A stretch of DNA of 64,000 nucleotides from an uncultured Flavobacterium sp. (GCF_943913405.1 NZ_CALTYA010000008.1:1-64000); one strand, 5' to 3'; positions 6,607 to 15,867 are shown, numbered from the stretch's first letter. Numbers and translations: made by a program. Notes: a model not told the origin generated them from the letters alone.

Positions 6607-9192
6607 ATGTACAATCTTCCAAAATTAGAGCGTTTTGAAGAGAATGTTTTATCTAAATACCAGATATACAACAGCATTTTAATCACGCTTCCCTTCGATA
6701 ATATTGGCAACACGGGCATTTTGTTACCGCTTTTTGCCGAAGTCTGTGACTCTGGATTTAAAAATCAATGGAAACCACAGCAGATAGTTGATTTTTTCTC
6801 TGAAAAATATCTAGACAATGCTTCCGAAAAGCAAAAAATTGACCTGATGTTTCGCTTTATTCAATATGTAGAAAGACAGATCGTTTTGTTTGATGCGATT
6901 GAAGACGCGGCTTTTCCTATCGTAAATAATATTGACGGTGAAAATTCCCTTAGAAATACCAAAGAGAAAGCAGAGGCTAAAAATAAAATGAAGGAATTGC
7001 GAGCTTTCTTTGACGAATTCAAGATCAGAACCGTTTTGACCGCGCATCCGACGCAGTTTTATCCAGGCTCTGTATTGGGAATTATTACTGATTTGGAAGA
7101 AGCGATTCGCAATAACAACCTGAAAAGAATCAAGGAATTATTGGCGCAATTAGGAAAAACGCCTTTCATAAAAAAAGAAAAGCCGACTCCTTATGACGAA
7201 GCGGTAAGCCTGACTTGGTATCTTGAAAACGTATTTTATGAAACGGCGGGAAAAATGATGCAATATTTCCAGAAAAATATTTTCAATGGAGAATTGCTTC
7301 AAAATCCTATAATTACGCTTGGGTTTTGGCCAGGAGGCGATCGCGATGGAAATCCTTTTGTAACAAATGAAATTACTTTAAAAGTAACGGAAAGACTTCG
7401 TATTTCTATCTTGAGATGTTATTATGCAGAAATCCGTCAGTTGAAAAGAAAGCTTACGTTCAGCCAAGTGGATACGATTTGGACAGAAATGGAGCAGAAA
7501 ATTTACCGTTCTGCGTTTTATTCTGAAGGAGAAGTTTTTATTACTTTGGAAGAATTGAAAGCCACGCTTTTAGACGTAAGAAAAAGAATTATAGATAACC
7601 ATCAATCGCTTTATCTCGATGATTTGGATGAATTTATCAATAAGGTAAATTTATTCGGATTTTATTTTGCAACGCTTGACGTGCGCCAAAACAGCAAGAT
7701 CCATGATGCGGTTTACAAAGATATTGTAAGAGTAGCTTCGGAGAAAAAACTGAATATTTTCCCTGAAAATTATGATTCACTTCCTGAAAGTGAAAAAATC
7801 AATATTTTAGTAAATGCCAAAGGGAATTTAAATTCAGATTGGTTTGAAGAAGAAAATTCAAAATCGACGATCGATTCTATTTTTGCCATAAAACAAATCC
7901 AGGAAACTAATGGAGAATATGGCTCAAACCGTTATATCATAAGCAATACGCAAAGTGCTCAGAATATTCTAGAGGCTTATGCTTTGTTTGGACTTTGCGG
8001 TTGGGAAAATCCTTCGGTTGATATTGTACCGCTTTTCGAAACAGTTGACGATTTGCGCAATGCCGAAGAAATTATGGACACTTTATATTCAAATCCAGGA
8101 TATTCACAGCATTTGAACCGTAGAAAAAACAAGCAGACCATCATGCTAGGTTTCTCTGACGGAACAAAAGATGGCGGTTATTTGATGGCCAATTGGAGCA
8201 TTTACAAAGCAAAAGAGAAATTAACGTCTATTTCCAGAAAATATAATGTGGAAGTAATTTTCTTCGACGGACGTGGCGGACCGCCAGCTAGAGGAGGAGG
8301 AAAGACGCATAAATTCTACGCTTCTTTAGGTCCGGATATTGAAAATAAAGAAATCCAGATTACGATTCAAGGACAAACCATCAGTTCTAATTTCGGAACT
8401 TTGGATTCTTCCCGTTATAATTTGGAAAATCTTTTGAGTGCCGGCGCTGCGAACCAAGTTTTTTATAAAGGAGAAAATAAACTGACGGAAGGAGAGAAAA
8501 ATATCTTGGAAGAATTATCAGAAATCAGCTATAAAGAATATACCGATTTCAAAAATCATCCAAAATTCATACCTTATTTAGAGCGCAGAAGTGCTTTGAA
8601 ATATTATGCGCAGGCTAATATCGGAAGCCGTCCTTCAAAGAGAAGCCAGTCAGATACTTTGGATTTTAATGACTTGAGAGCGATTCCGTTTGTGGGCGCT
8701 TGGAGCCAGTTGAAACAGAATGTTCCGGGATTCTTTGGAGTTGGAACTGCTTTAAGGCATTATGAAGAAAACGGAAATTGGAACAAAGTGCAAGATTTAT
8801 ATGACCATTCGCTTTTCTTTAAGACATTGATCGAAAATAGCATGATGTCATTGGCAAAATCATTTTTTCCATTGACCGCTTATATGAAAGAAGACAAAGA
8901 GTTTGGAAAATTCTGGGAAATCATCTTCAATGAATTCTCTGAAACTAAAAGATTATTGCTGAAAATTTCAGGATTTGAAGAATTGATGGAAAATTATCCT
9001 GACGGAAAAGCTTCCATTAAAATGCGCGAGCAAATCGTTTTACCTTTGCTGACGATTCAGCAGTATGCTTTGTCAAAAATCAACGAACTGAATGCGGACG
9101 AAAACCATGATGAAGAATTGCTGAAAGTATATGAAAAAATCGTCATGCGTTCGCTTTTCGGGAATATTAACGCCAGCAGAAACTCTGCTTAA
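6607..9192 (+). CDS. ppc: phosphoenolpyruvate carboxylase
   Basis: Fixes bicarbonate onto PEP to give oxaloacetate, refilling the TCA cycle. The 861-residue protein has the catalytic-His block TVLTAHPTQF (near 140), GGDRDGNPFVT (near 240), LMLGFSDGTKDGGYL-type block (GFSDGTKDGGYL near 517), the glycine loop FDGRGGPPARGGG (near 556) and IGSRPSKR (near 675). The C-terminus is NASRNSA, where most family members end in a RNTG-like motif that takes part in aspartate/malate inhibition, so allosteric control may differ. The frame is open from a TTG at 6568, but that stretch is the terminator; the ATG at 6607 starts the real protein. Confidence 0.96.
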   Translation: MYNLPKLERFEENVLSKYQIYNSILITLPFDNIGNTGILLPLFAEVCDSGFKNQWKPQQIVDFFSEKYLDNASEKQKIDLMFRFIQYVERQIVLFDAIEDAAFPIVNNIDGENSLRNTKEKAEAKNKMKELRAFFDEFKIRTVLTAHPTQFYPGSVLGIITDLEEAIRNNNLKRIKELLAQLGKTPFIKKEKPTPYDEAVSLTWYLENVFYETAGKMMQYFQKNIFNGELLQNPIITLGFWPGGDRDGNPFVTNEITLKVTERLRISILRCYYAEIRQLKRKLTFSQVDTIWTEMEQKIYRSAFYSEGEVFITLEELKATLLDVRKRIIDNHQSLYLDDLDEFINKVNLFGFYFATLDVRQNSKIHDAVYKDIVRVASEKKLNIFPENYDSLPESEKINILVNAKGNLNSDWFEEENSKSTIDSIFAIKQIQETNGEYGSNRYIISNTQSAQNILEAYALFGLCGWENPSVDIVPLFETVDDLRNAEEIMDTLYSNPGYSQHLNRRKNKQTIMLGFSDGTKDGGYLMANWSIYKAKEKLTSISRKYNVEVIFFDGRGGPPARGGGKTHKFYASLGPDIENKEIQITIQGQTISSNFGTLDSSRYNLENLLSAGAANQVFYKGENKLTEGEKNILEELSEISYKEYTDFKNHPKFIPYLERRSALKYYAQANIGSRPSKRSQSDTLDFNDLRAIPFVGAWSQLKQNVPGFFGVGTALRHYEENGNWNKVQDLYDHSLFFKTLIENSMMSLAKSFFPLTAYMKEDKEFGKFWEIIFNEFSETKRLLLKISGFEELMENYPDGKASIKMREQIVLPLLTIQQYALSKINELNADENHDEELLKVYEKIVMRSLFGNINASRNSA

Positions 9193-9203
9193 AACTAAAT
9201 TTA

Positions 9204-9719
9204 ATGAAACCTAGCCAGTTATCTGACACAGAATTTGCTCCTTTTTATCAAACTTATATTTCGCTTGCCAATGAAGCTGATTTGGTTGAGGAACTTGAAA
9301 TTTCGGTGCATGAATTTATAAAGTTCGTGCAAAATATTCCGATGGATAAGTTTGATTACCGTTATGCTGAAGGAAAATGGACAATTAAAGATATCATCCA
9401 GCATTTGATTGATTCGGAAAGAGTTTTTGCTTACAGAGCGCTACGAATTGCCAGAAATGACAAAACTCCTTTGCCTGGTTTTGAAGAAAATAATTATGCT
9501 GATGAAGCTAACGGAAATGATAGAAAATTGCAAGAAATGCTTACGGAATTAGCTTTGGTAAGACAGTCTACAATTATGCTTTTCAAAAATTTCTCTGAAG
9601 AAGTGCTTCTGAGGCTTGGAACTGCTTCTGAAAAAGTAGTTTCTGTCCGCGCCTTGGGATTTATAATTATCGGGCACCAAAAGCACCATCAAAAGATTTT
9701 TCAAGAAAGATATTTATAA
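9204..9719 (+). CDS. DinB family protein
   Basis: 171-residue four-helix-bundle protein of the DinB/YfiT group. Metal-ligand histidines are seen in the first helix pair (IIQHLIDSERVFAYR, near residue 66) and in the last helix (GHQKHHQKIF, near 157). Some relatives are bacillithiol or mycothiol S-transferases; bshA in this window shows that bacillithiol is likely made here, so such a role is possible but unproven. The start is 11 bases after ppc, with no terminator between them, so the two are probably co-transcribed. A hairpin terminator follows. Confidence 0.85.
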   Translation: MKPSQLSDTEFAPFYQTYISLANEADLVEELEISVHEFIKFVQNIPMDKFDYRYAEGKWTIKDIIQHLIDSERVFAYRALRIARNDKTPLPGFEENNYADEANGNDRKLQEMLTELALVRQSTIMLFKNFSEEVLLRLGTASEKVVSVRALGFIIIGHQKHHQKIFQERYL

Positions 9720-9721
9720 TA

Positions 9722-9750
9722 AAAAGGAACTCGAAAGGGTTCTTTTTTTA
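9722..9750 (+). terminator. hairpin terminator after the DinB gene
   Basis: GAACTC (9727-9732) pairs with GGGTTC (9737-9742), including one G-U pair, and is followed by a T run that extends to the end of the convergent gene. Confidence 0.6.
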
Positions 9751-10464
9751 TTTTGTAATTCCAATAATTACTCCAAAATTCCCATCTGTTTGCAACCAAT
9801 TATCTTTTGGAGAATAAGTTCTAGAAACAAATCCATCAAGATATAGCGCATTTTTGCAACCCAATTTCTTAAAGTAATTTGCAAAGTCATAGAAATTGAT
9901 TTCCTTTTTTGACATTGCAAAAACAATTTTATTGTTCGGCAAAATTCCTACGCCATTTCGAATATTTAGATTAGCCGATTCAGCTTTAAAAGCAGGATGA
10001 ATTTCGCCGTCGATTATAAGCATTGGTCCAGATTGCGTTGCATATTTTATGTTTTTGCTATTAAATTTTTCAGTAATAGAAATTCCTGCAATATTTTTAT
10101 CTGTAATATAAAATACGCCGTTTGGCTTTAAATAAAAGTTGCCATTTGCATTAGAACTATCTAATGGAGAAAGTGTTTTTCTATTTTCAATATATAATCC
10201 TTGTGGAGTGCCGTCTTTTTTATACATTCCGGCATTCATGGCAAACTCTAGATTTTGATTCTTCTTTTCCAACCATAATTTTAAATTCTGTATGCTTTTG
10301 AAGTTTTCAGTTTTTTCATTTTTCCAATACAATTTAATATTATGGGTTTTGGGATCTGCAATATAACTTACAAAATCAGAATCACTATCAAATAATGCAA
10401 GGGAAATACTAATTCCGATGCAGGCTAAAGTAAAAATGATTGTTCTTTTGAGTTTTGTTTTCAA
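9748..10464 (-). CDS. phosphodiester glycosidase family protein (NAGPA/DUF2233)
   Basis: 238-residue exported protein: an N-terminal hydrophobic segment (residues 9-25) acts as signal or anchor. Conserved blocks of the NAGPA-like domain are FAMNAGMYKKDGTPQGL (near 75), FYLKPNGVFYI, TQSGPMLIIDG (near 145), NIRNGVGIL and the C-terminal CKNALYLDG (near 205). The human relative removes GlcNAc from a phosphodiester; the bacterial substrates are mostly unknown, with teichoic-acid or envelope phosphodiesters suggested in other groups. It is last in a minus-strand unit after two small membrane proteins, 17 bases downstream of the nearer one. Confidence 0.84.
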   Translation of the reverse strand: MKTKLKRTIIFTLACIGISISLALFDSDSDFVSYIADPKTHNIKLYWKNEKTENFKSIQNLKLWLEKKNQNLEFAMNAGMYKKDGTPQGLYIENRKTLSPLDSSNANGNFYLKPNGVFYITDKNIAGISITEKFNSKNIKYATQSGPMLIIDGEIHPAFKAESANLNIRNGVGILPNNKIVFAMSKKEINFYDFANYFKKLGCKNALYLDGFVSRTYSPKDNWLQTDGNFGVIIGITK

Positions 10465-10481
10465 TTTTTATTTTTAAAATT

Positions 10482-10796
10482 TTATTGATTCAGGGCTTTG
10501 TTCATATCCAGAATATTCGCAACAATTGCACTTATAAATAATATTACAAAAGCTAAACTCAAAATAAAGCCAATTATTTTCTTGAGTGTATTTGGCTCAC
10601 GTAATCCTTTCAAGGCGTTTATAAAAGCTATGATAGCAATAATTCCGACAGCTAGAAATAATAATCCTGAAAATATAGAAGATATATGTGGACTAGATTT
10701 AAATACTATAATCATTAGTATGCCAAAAACCGATGAAGCGAAAGCAATTGAAGAATATTTGAATGCTCTATGGGAATTTGTATTTGTTTTATTCAT
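10482..10796 (-). CDS. small membrane protein of unknown function
   Basis: 104 residues with three hydrophobic stretches (about 12-32, 38-62 and 74-97), so probably an inner-membrane protein. The arrangement resembles DUF4190-type small proteins, but I do not recognise a family with certainty. It sits 8 bases after the 159-residue membrane protein and 17 bases before the NAGPA-like gene, indicating one operon. The opposite-strand frame over it is a shadow. Confidence 0.6.
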   Translation of the reverse strand: MNKTNTNSHRAFKYSSIAFASSVFGILMIIVFKSSPHISSIFSGLLFLAVGIIAIIAFINALKGLREPNTLKKIIGFILSLAFVILFISAIVANILDMNKALNQ

Positions 10797-10804
10797 GTTG
10801 TTTT

Positions 10805-11284
10805 TTAGTCAATATTATTTCCGATAGAATCAATTTCATCATTTTTTATTTCAGTTTTTGGAGTTAGCAAGAAAGGAAAAATAACTCCGATGCAAATCCA
10901 AAAGGCAGAATATAAATGAAAAGGCTCAAAAATTAAATATTGTGGAAATAATGGATTTTCTGGTTTTTCAAAAATAGTTAGAATTAATAAGCCAATAAAA
11001 AATGTAATCAGGCAACTGATAATAATTTTAAGATTATTAAATAATAATAGTAAGAACGAATTATTTCCTTGTCTTTTGCTTAATAGTATTCCAAAAATAG
11101 GAAAGCTAGCAATTATCAAATAATCAATAGTATGGATGTCAATGCCAAAATAATAATGTGTGATATCTTGAATTTGTTGTGCAAGCCCAAAGAGAGTAGT
11201 AGGCCCTATTTCAAAATTTAAGAGTAGGAAAATTAAAATTGAAATTCCTGTTAGTATTATATATTGTTTTTCTGTGTTTTTCAA
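10805..11284 (-). CDS. hypothetical membrane protein
   Basis: 159 residues with about four hydrophobic segments (11-28, 55-70, 85-108 and 125-145). No known motif is visible. The C-terminus ends in an acidic, polar tail (KTEIKNDEIDSIGNNID), which suggests a cytoplasmic end. It is the first gene of the three-gene minus-strand unit ending with the NAGPA-like protein. Base composition is very AT-rich, even for this genome. Function unknown. Confidence 0.55.
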   Translation of the reverse strand: MKNTEKQYIILTGISILIFLLLNFEIGPTTLFGLAQQIQDITHYYFGIDIHTIDYLIIASFPIFGILLSKRQGNNSFLLLLFNNLKIIISCLITFFIGLLILTIFEKPENPLFPQYLIFEPFHLYSAFWICIGVIFPFLLTPKTEIKNDEIDSIGNNID

Positions 11285-11510
11285 TTTAGAATTTTGATAG
11301 GTTAGCAGTAATTTAGAAATTTTTATAAAGAATATTTATTCAAATCACAATTATTGTATCTTCATCAGTTATATAAGACATTAAATTCTTACAATACAAA
11401 TCTATCTTTTATTTTTAGAATATAAATATTTTATCAAAAAAAGTAGAGCAGAGTATAATCTAATAAAAAAGGGAGCCTAAACAGGTTCCCTTTTCAATAT
11501 CTATAAAAGA
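11285..11510. other. AT-rich intergenic region without a gene
   Basis: I see no plausible coding frame here. The part near 11465-11494 holds the terminator of the acidic-protein gene; the rest should carry the promoter of the membrane-protein unit reading leftward, but I find no convincing TAnnTTTG box. Confidence 0.5.
11465..11494 (-). terminator. terminator of the polyamine-region operon
   Basis: GGGAGCCT (11471-11478) pairs with AGGTTCCC (11483-11490), with one G-U pair. The A run at 11465-11470 is the U-tract for minus-strand transcripts coming from the acidic-protein gene. Confidence 0.75.
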
Positions 11511-11912
11511 TTAATCTTCATCATCTTCATCGTCGTCGTCAGCAATATCAGCTGTTTCGCGATCTTCATCATCTTCATCGTCAAGTTCGATTTTCTCTTC
11601 AGTTTCTTCATCATCGTCGTCATCGGCAATATCATCGTCTAAATCAAGGCCTTTGATAGCATCGATTGGCACAACAACATCATCAAGATCATCGTCTTCG
11701 TCAAAGTTTTCAATTCTGCTGGCAAGTTTAGTGCTCACTTTCACTAAATAAATAGTGTCTTCTGTGCGAACTTCCACAGCTTCAATCATTTCGTCTTTTG
11801 CATTTCTGAAACGGATAATGTTGGAGTCATCATACCCGTCAGGAAACTTCTCGACCAATAAAGTCAAGATTTCGTTGGTTAGTTTAGAATAATCTACAAT
11901 AATTCTTTTCAT
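11511..11912 (-). CDS. acidic protein of unknown function
   Basis: 133 residues in two parts. Residues 1-75 are a small folded-looking domain (MKRIIVDYSKLTNEILTLL, FPDGYDDSNIIRF, VEVRTEDTIYLVKVS). Residues 76-133 are almost only Asp and Glu, including runs such as DDDDDEE. The domain resembles a short conserved protein seen in flavobacteria, sometimes mislabelled DNA primase; no primase motif is present. It follows the deoxyhypusine-synthase-like gene by 9 bases and ends at a strong terminator, so it belongs to that operon. The acid tail could bind polyamines or metal cations; that is speculation from composition and position. Confidence 0.75.
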   Translation of the reverse strand: MKRIIVDYSKLTNEILTLLVEKFPDGYDDSNIIRFRNAKDEMIEAVEVRTEDTIYLVKVSTKLASRIENFDEDDDLDDVVVPIDAIKGLDLDDDIADDDDDEETEEKIELDDEDDEDRETADIADDDDEDDED

Positions 11913-11921
11913 AAAATTTTA

Positions 11922-12893
11922 TTATAAGTCTAGTAGGTAAGCAAAAATTAAGGGCGCCACAATGGTAGCATCCGACTCGATAACAAATTTTGGAGTATTG
12001 ATATCTAATTTACCCCAAGTAATCTTCTCATTCGGAACAGCTCCTGAATAAGAACCATAACTTGTAGTCGAATCAGAAATCTGGCAGAAATAACTCCAGA
12101 AAGGCACATCATGCATTTCCATATCTTGGTACAACATCGGCACAACGCAGATTGGGAAATCTCCAGCAATTCCTCCACCGATCTGGAAGAAACCTACGCC
12201 ATTGCTACTGTTTTTTGAATACCAATCAGCAAGATAAGTCATATATTCAATTCCTGATTTCATCGTAGAAGCTTTTAATTCTCCTTTGATTACGTAGGAA
12301 GCAAAAATATTTCCCATAGTGCTATCTTCCCATCCCGGAACGATAATTGGCAGGTTTTTTTCTGCTGCGGCATACATCCAGCTGTCTTTTAAGTCAATTT
12401 CATAATATTCTTCAAGAACGCCAGAAAGCAACATTTTATACATGAATTCATGCGGTAAATATCTTTCGCCTGCATCATCTGCATCTTTCCAAATCTTGTA
12501 AATGTGTTTTTGCAATCTTCTGAAAGCTTCATGCTCTGGAATACAAGTATCTGTCACACGGTTCAAACCTCTTTCTAATAAATCCCACTCTTGCTGAGGT
12601 GTCAAATCACGATAATTTGGAACTCTTTCATAGTGAGAATGCGCAACAAGGTTCATGATATCTTCCTCAAGGTTTGCACCCGTACAAGAAATAATCTGAA
12701 CTTTATCTTGTCTAATCATTTCTGCGAAAATCTTTCCGATTTCAGCAGTACTCATTGCACCAGCCAAAGTCACCATCATTTTCGCACCGTTTTGCAATTG
12801 CTGTTCATAAGCTTTTGCTGCGTCAACTACTGTAGCAGAATTGAAATGCAGGTAATACTTTTCAATAAACTGACTGATCGGTCCTTTACTCAT
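11922..12893 (-). CDS. deoxyhypusine synthase-like protein (probable polyamine enzyme)
   Basis: 323-residue protein homologous to deoxyhypusine synthase, an NAD-dependent enzyme that moves an aminobutyl group from spermidine. NAD-binding blocks include SCTGANLEEDI (70-79), LPIIVPGWEDSTMGN (181-194) and the C-terminal EKITWGKLD (289-297), aligning with eukaryotic DHS. Bacteria lack eIF5A, so homospermidine-type chemistry or another polyamine role is more likely. At the position of the essential lysine (GGGVVKHH in human DHS), this protein has GGGIAGDF (239-246), so the covalent enzyme-imine step seems to be lost or moved. It lies between speA and the acidic protein on the same strand. Confidence 0.85.
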   Translation of the reverse strand: MSKGPISQFIEKYYLHFNSATVVDAAKAYEQQLQNGAKMMVTLAGAMSTAEIGKIFAEMIRQDKVQIISCTGANLEEDIMNLVAHSHYERVPNYRDLTPQQEWDLLERGLNRVTDTCIPEHEAFRRLQKHIYKIWKDADDAGERYLPHEFMYKMLLSGVLEEYYEIDLKDSWMYAAAEKNLPIIVPGWEDSTMGNIFASYVIKGELKASTMKSGIEYMTYLADWYSKNSSNGVGFFQIGGGIAGDFPICVVPMLYQDMEMHDVPFWSYFCQISDSTTSYGSYSGAVPNEKITWGKLDINTPKFVIESDATIVAPLIFAYLLDL

Positions 12894-13027
12894 TTTTTTG
12901 TTTTTAAAATTATATAACTTCGAGATGCAAATGTTATTTGAATCCTGAAAATTATTATATGGTTTTCAAGTTTTATTCTTTGGCAATGTTACGAATTTTC
13001 AATTTTTTACAAAGCCTAAATTTTAAA

Positions 13028-14428
13028 TTATTTTTTCGTATAACCCAATATTTTAAGCACATCTTCTGAACTTTGCTGTTCTGAAAATACTTCTGTAGCT
13101 AAAATCCCATTTTCATCACGATCGATCAAAATATGTTTCGGCTGCGGAATCAAACAGTGATGCAAACCGCCATAACCTCCGATGGTTTCTTGATAAGCTC
13201 CAGTGTTGAAAAAACCAATATATAAAGGTTTTTCTTTGCTGTATTTTGGAAGATAAATAGCATTCATGTTTTGTTCTGAATTGTAATAATCATCGCTGTC
13301 GCAAGTCATTCCACCTAAAAGAACTCTTTCGTAAGTATCATTCCAACGGTTCACTGCTAACATTACAAAACGCTTGTTAATCGCCCAAGTATCTGGCAAA
13401 GTCGTGATGAAAGACGAATCAATCATGTTCCACTTTTCTCTGTCATTCTGTTGTTTTTGATACAAAACTTGGTAAATCGCACCGCCACTTTCTCCAACAG
13501 TAAATGATCCAAACTCAGTAAAAATGTTCGGAACGTCAACTTCAGCTTCATCGCAAGCAATTTTAATTTGGTTCAAGATTTCGTCAATCATATATTGATA
13601 GTCAAATTCAAAAGCCAAAGAATTTTTGATCGGAAAACCGCCACCAATATTCAAGCCGTCTAAAGTTGGACATTCTTTTTTCAAAGCGATGTACACTTTT
13701 ATACATTTTACCAACTCATTCCAATAATACGAAGTATCGTTGATTCCTGTATTAATGAAAAAGTGAAGCATTTTTAATTCCAAATTCGGGTTTTCCTGAA
13801 TCTGTTTTTTGTAAAAGCTCACGATGTTTTTATATCCAATTCCCAAACGAGAAGTATAAAACTCAAATTTTGGTTCTTCTTCAGCCGCAATTCGAATCCC
13901 AATTTTAAATTTACCAGGAATTTCAGCTTGAAGCAAATCTAATTCTTCGTAGTTATCAATTATTGGAATCGTATTTTTATGTCCGTTATTAATCAAACGG
14001 GCAATATTCGTAATATATTGGTCTCTTTTGAAACCATTACAAATTACATAAGTGCTTTTGTTGATTTTTCCGTTTTCCAAAAGATTTTCCACGATATTGA
14101 TGTCAAACGCAGAAGAAGTCTCAATATGGATGTTATTTTTGAAAGCTTCATTCATAATGAACTCAAAATGAGAGCTTTTAGTACAATAGCAATAGAAATA
14201 TTTTCCTTCATACTTATTCTTTTCCATTGCTTTTCTAAACCAGCCTTTTGCCCGGTTGATGTTATTGGAAATTTGCGGTAAGTACGTGAATTTCAAAGGA
14301 GTGCCATATTGTTCAACGATTTTCATCAAATCAATGTTGTGGAACAAAAGGTTGTCTTTGTTTAGCTTAAATTCTTCTTGAGGGAAATAGAATGTTTGAT
14401 TTATTAGATCAGAATATTTTGTATTCAT
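13028..14428 (-). CDS. speA: biosynthetic arginine decarboxylase, alanine-racemase fold
   Basis: Decarboxylates arginine to agmatine, the first step of polyamine synthesis from arginine. The 466-residue PLP enzyme belongs to fold type III. Near residue 82, YCYCTKSSHFEF gives the probable PLP lysine in the position of the usual YAVKAN motif; GLNIGGGFPI (near 265), FGSFTVGESGGAIYQV (near 325) and MTCDSDDYYN (near 385, catalytic Cys-Asp) follow. It is shorter than the 600+ residue E. coli SpeA and is the compact Bacteroidota form. It precedes the deoxyhypusine-synthase-like gene by 134 bases. No agmatinase or agmatine deiminase gene lies next to it. Confidence 0.9.
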   Translation of the reverse strand: MNTKYSDLINQTFYFPQEEFKLNKDNLLFHNIDLMKIVEQYGTPLKFTYLPQISNNINRAKGWFRKAMEKNKYEGKYFYCYCTKSSHFEFIMNEAFKNNIHIETSSAFDINIVENLLENGKINKSTYVICNGFKRDQYITNIARLINNGHKNTIPIIDNYEELDLLQAEIPGKFKIGIRIAAEEEPKFEFYTSRLGIGYKNIVSFYKKQIQENPNLELKMLHFFINTGINDTSYYWNELVKCIKVYIALKKECPTLDGLNIGGGFPIKNSLAFEFDYQYMIDEILNQIKIACDEAEVDVPNIFTEFGSFTVGESGGAIYQVLYQKQQNDREKWNMIDSSFITTLPDTWAINKRFVMLAVNRWNDTYERVLLGGMTCDSDDYYNSEQNMNAIYLPKYSKEKPLYIGFFNTGAYQETIGGYGGLHHCLIPQPKHILIDRDENGILATEVFSEQQSSEDVLKILGYTKK

Positions 14429-14722
14429 TTATTTGTCAGTATTTTAGATTTAAATATAGTAAAAATTTTATTTTTTAGCTAAAGTTCAAACCCTAATATT
14501 TGCATAAATGATAGGCAGTTTTTCTTGATAAGTATTCGAATATTGAAAAATGCCAAAAACCATAATGCTTTTTATAGCACACAAAATTTTCAGCAAATGC
14601 TGATAAGACTTGTGGTTTACGCTGTCGCAAAGCAAAAAAAGATTCGGATTCTGGTTCATTTTCATTGGCGCAAATGTAAAAAATAAAATAGCTGCTATGC
14701 AACGATTTTTATTAAAAAAATA
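14429..14722. other. intergenic region between aroB and speA
   Basis: About 290 bases. A 69-codon minus-strand frame (14493-14702) is present, but its composition is unlike the neighbours and it has no motif, so I do not call it. The stretch near 14430-14490 should hold the speA promoter; no clear TAnnTTTG box is found on the minus strand. Confidence 0.5.
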
Positions 14723-15790
14723 TTAAGAATTATAATCTAAAAATGCGTCAATAATCATTTCGTTCTCAACGGTTTGATTAATTTTTATATTTCCGATTCC
14801 GTCGAGCAAAGCAAATTGAATAGTTCCATATTCATTTTTCTTGTCATGAATCAGCAATTCCATGATAGGATTCAGGTCATTTTCTTCAAAAACAATCTTA
14901 TCGAAAATGCTGTTTATTACGGTTTTTATTTCTTCGTAATCGCTAGGTGAAATCAAATCCTTTTTTAGAGAGATATAAGCTTCCAAAATCATTCCGACAG
15001 CAATTGCTTCACCGTGCAAAAGTGTAGTTTTAGTTTCACTTTCAAGAAAATAACTTTCAATGGCATGGCCCAAAGTATGTCCGAAATTTAATGCTTTTCG
15101 GATTCCGTTTTCAGTCGGATCTTGCATTACGATGCTGTTCTTTATTTCAATGGATTGGTGAATTAAAGTATCTAAATCATCTGTATTTAAATTGTTTAAG
15201 TCTGAAAATAAATTCCAATATTTTCTATCGAATATCAATCCGTGCTTTAGCATTTCAGCCAAACCAGAACGCATTTGATTTTGTGGAAGCGTCGCCAAAT
15301 ATTGGGTATCAATCAAAACCATTTTCGAAACATTTATCACTCCGATTTGGTTTTTTAAGTTGCCCAAATCCACGCCATTTTTTCCTCCAACGGAAGCATC
15401 GACCATTGACAGCAAAGTCGTTGGAACGTGGATAAAATCGATTCCTCTTTTAAATGTAGAAGCTACGAATCCGCCCAAGTCTGTGACAACGCCACCGCCG
15501 ACATTGATTACCAAGCTTTTTCTGTCGCCTTTTAATTCTGTCAGCACATTCCAAAGTTCTACGCAGGTTTGAATGTTTTTATTTTCTTCGCCCGGTTCAA
15601 ATTCCACGATTTCAATAGTCAAATCGGTTTCTAAATTTGGCAGAAAAATTGGGAGGCAATGCTCGTTTGTTTCGCTGTCGGCAAAGATGAAAATGTTTGA
15701 ATATTTATTTTCAAGGAGATACTTGTTTAGTTCTAAATAAGCATTTTCATTGAAATGTATTGGGTAGCCGTTCGCTGGAATTGTGTTCAT
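14723..15790 (-). CDS. aroB: 3-dehydroquinate synthase
   Basis: Second step of the shikimate pathway, DAHP to 3-dehydroquinate, using NAD and a divalent metal. Visible blocks are LVINVGGGVVTDLGGFVAST (near residue 92), the PTTLLSMVDASVGGKNGVD block near 125, ALNFGHTLGHAIE (near 235) and LLHGEAIAVGM (near 258) with the metal-binding histidines. The frame is open 7 codons further up to 15811, but the family N-terminus is matched by MNTIPANGYPIHFNEN, so the start at 15790 is preferred. aroC at 54.8 kb serves the same pathway. It runs away from the proline dehydrogenase gene. Confidence 0.95.
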   Translation of the reverse strand: MNTIPANGYPIHFNENAYLELNKYLLENKYSNIFIFADSETNEHCLPIFLPNLETDLTIEIVEFEPGEENKNIQTCVELWNVLTELKGDRKSLVINVGGGVVTDLGGFVASTFKRGIDFIHVPTTLLSMVDASVGGKNGVDLGNLKNQIGVINVSKMVLIDTQYLATLPQNQMRSGLAEMLKHGLIFDRKYWNLFSDLNNLNTDDLDTLIHQSIEIKNSIVMQDPTENGIRKALNFGHTLGHAIESYFLESETKTTLLHGEAIAVGMILEAYISLKKDLISPSDYEEIKTVINSIFDKIVFEENDLNPIMELLIHDKKNEYGTIQFALLDGIGNIKINQTVENEMIIDAFLDYNS

Positions 15791-15867
15791 TCTGTTGTGT
15801 TTTTTGTCCATTCTGTAACCGCAAAGGTTGGGACTGACCTTTACAAAAATTCAAATAGTTTCTCAAC

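Noticed and set aside
14493..14702. 69-codon minus-strand frame between aroB and speA
   Set aside because: No family motif and an unusual composition for this genome. It is more likely a chance frame in intergenic DNA.
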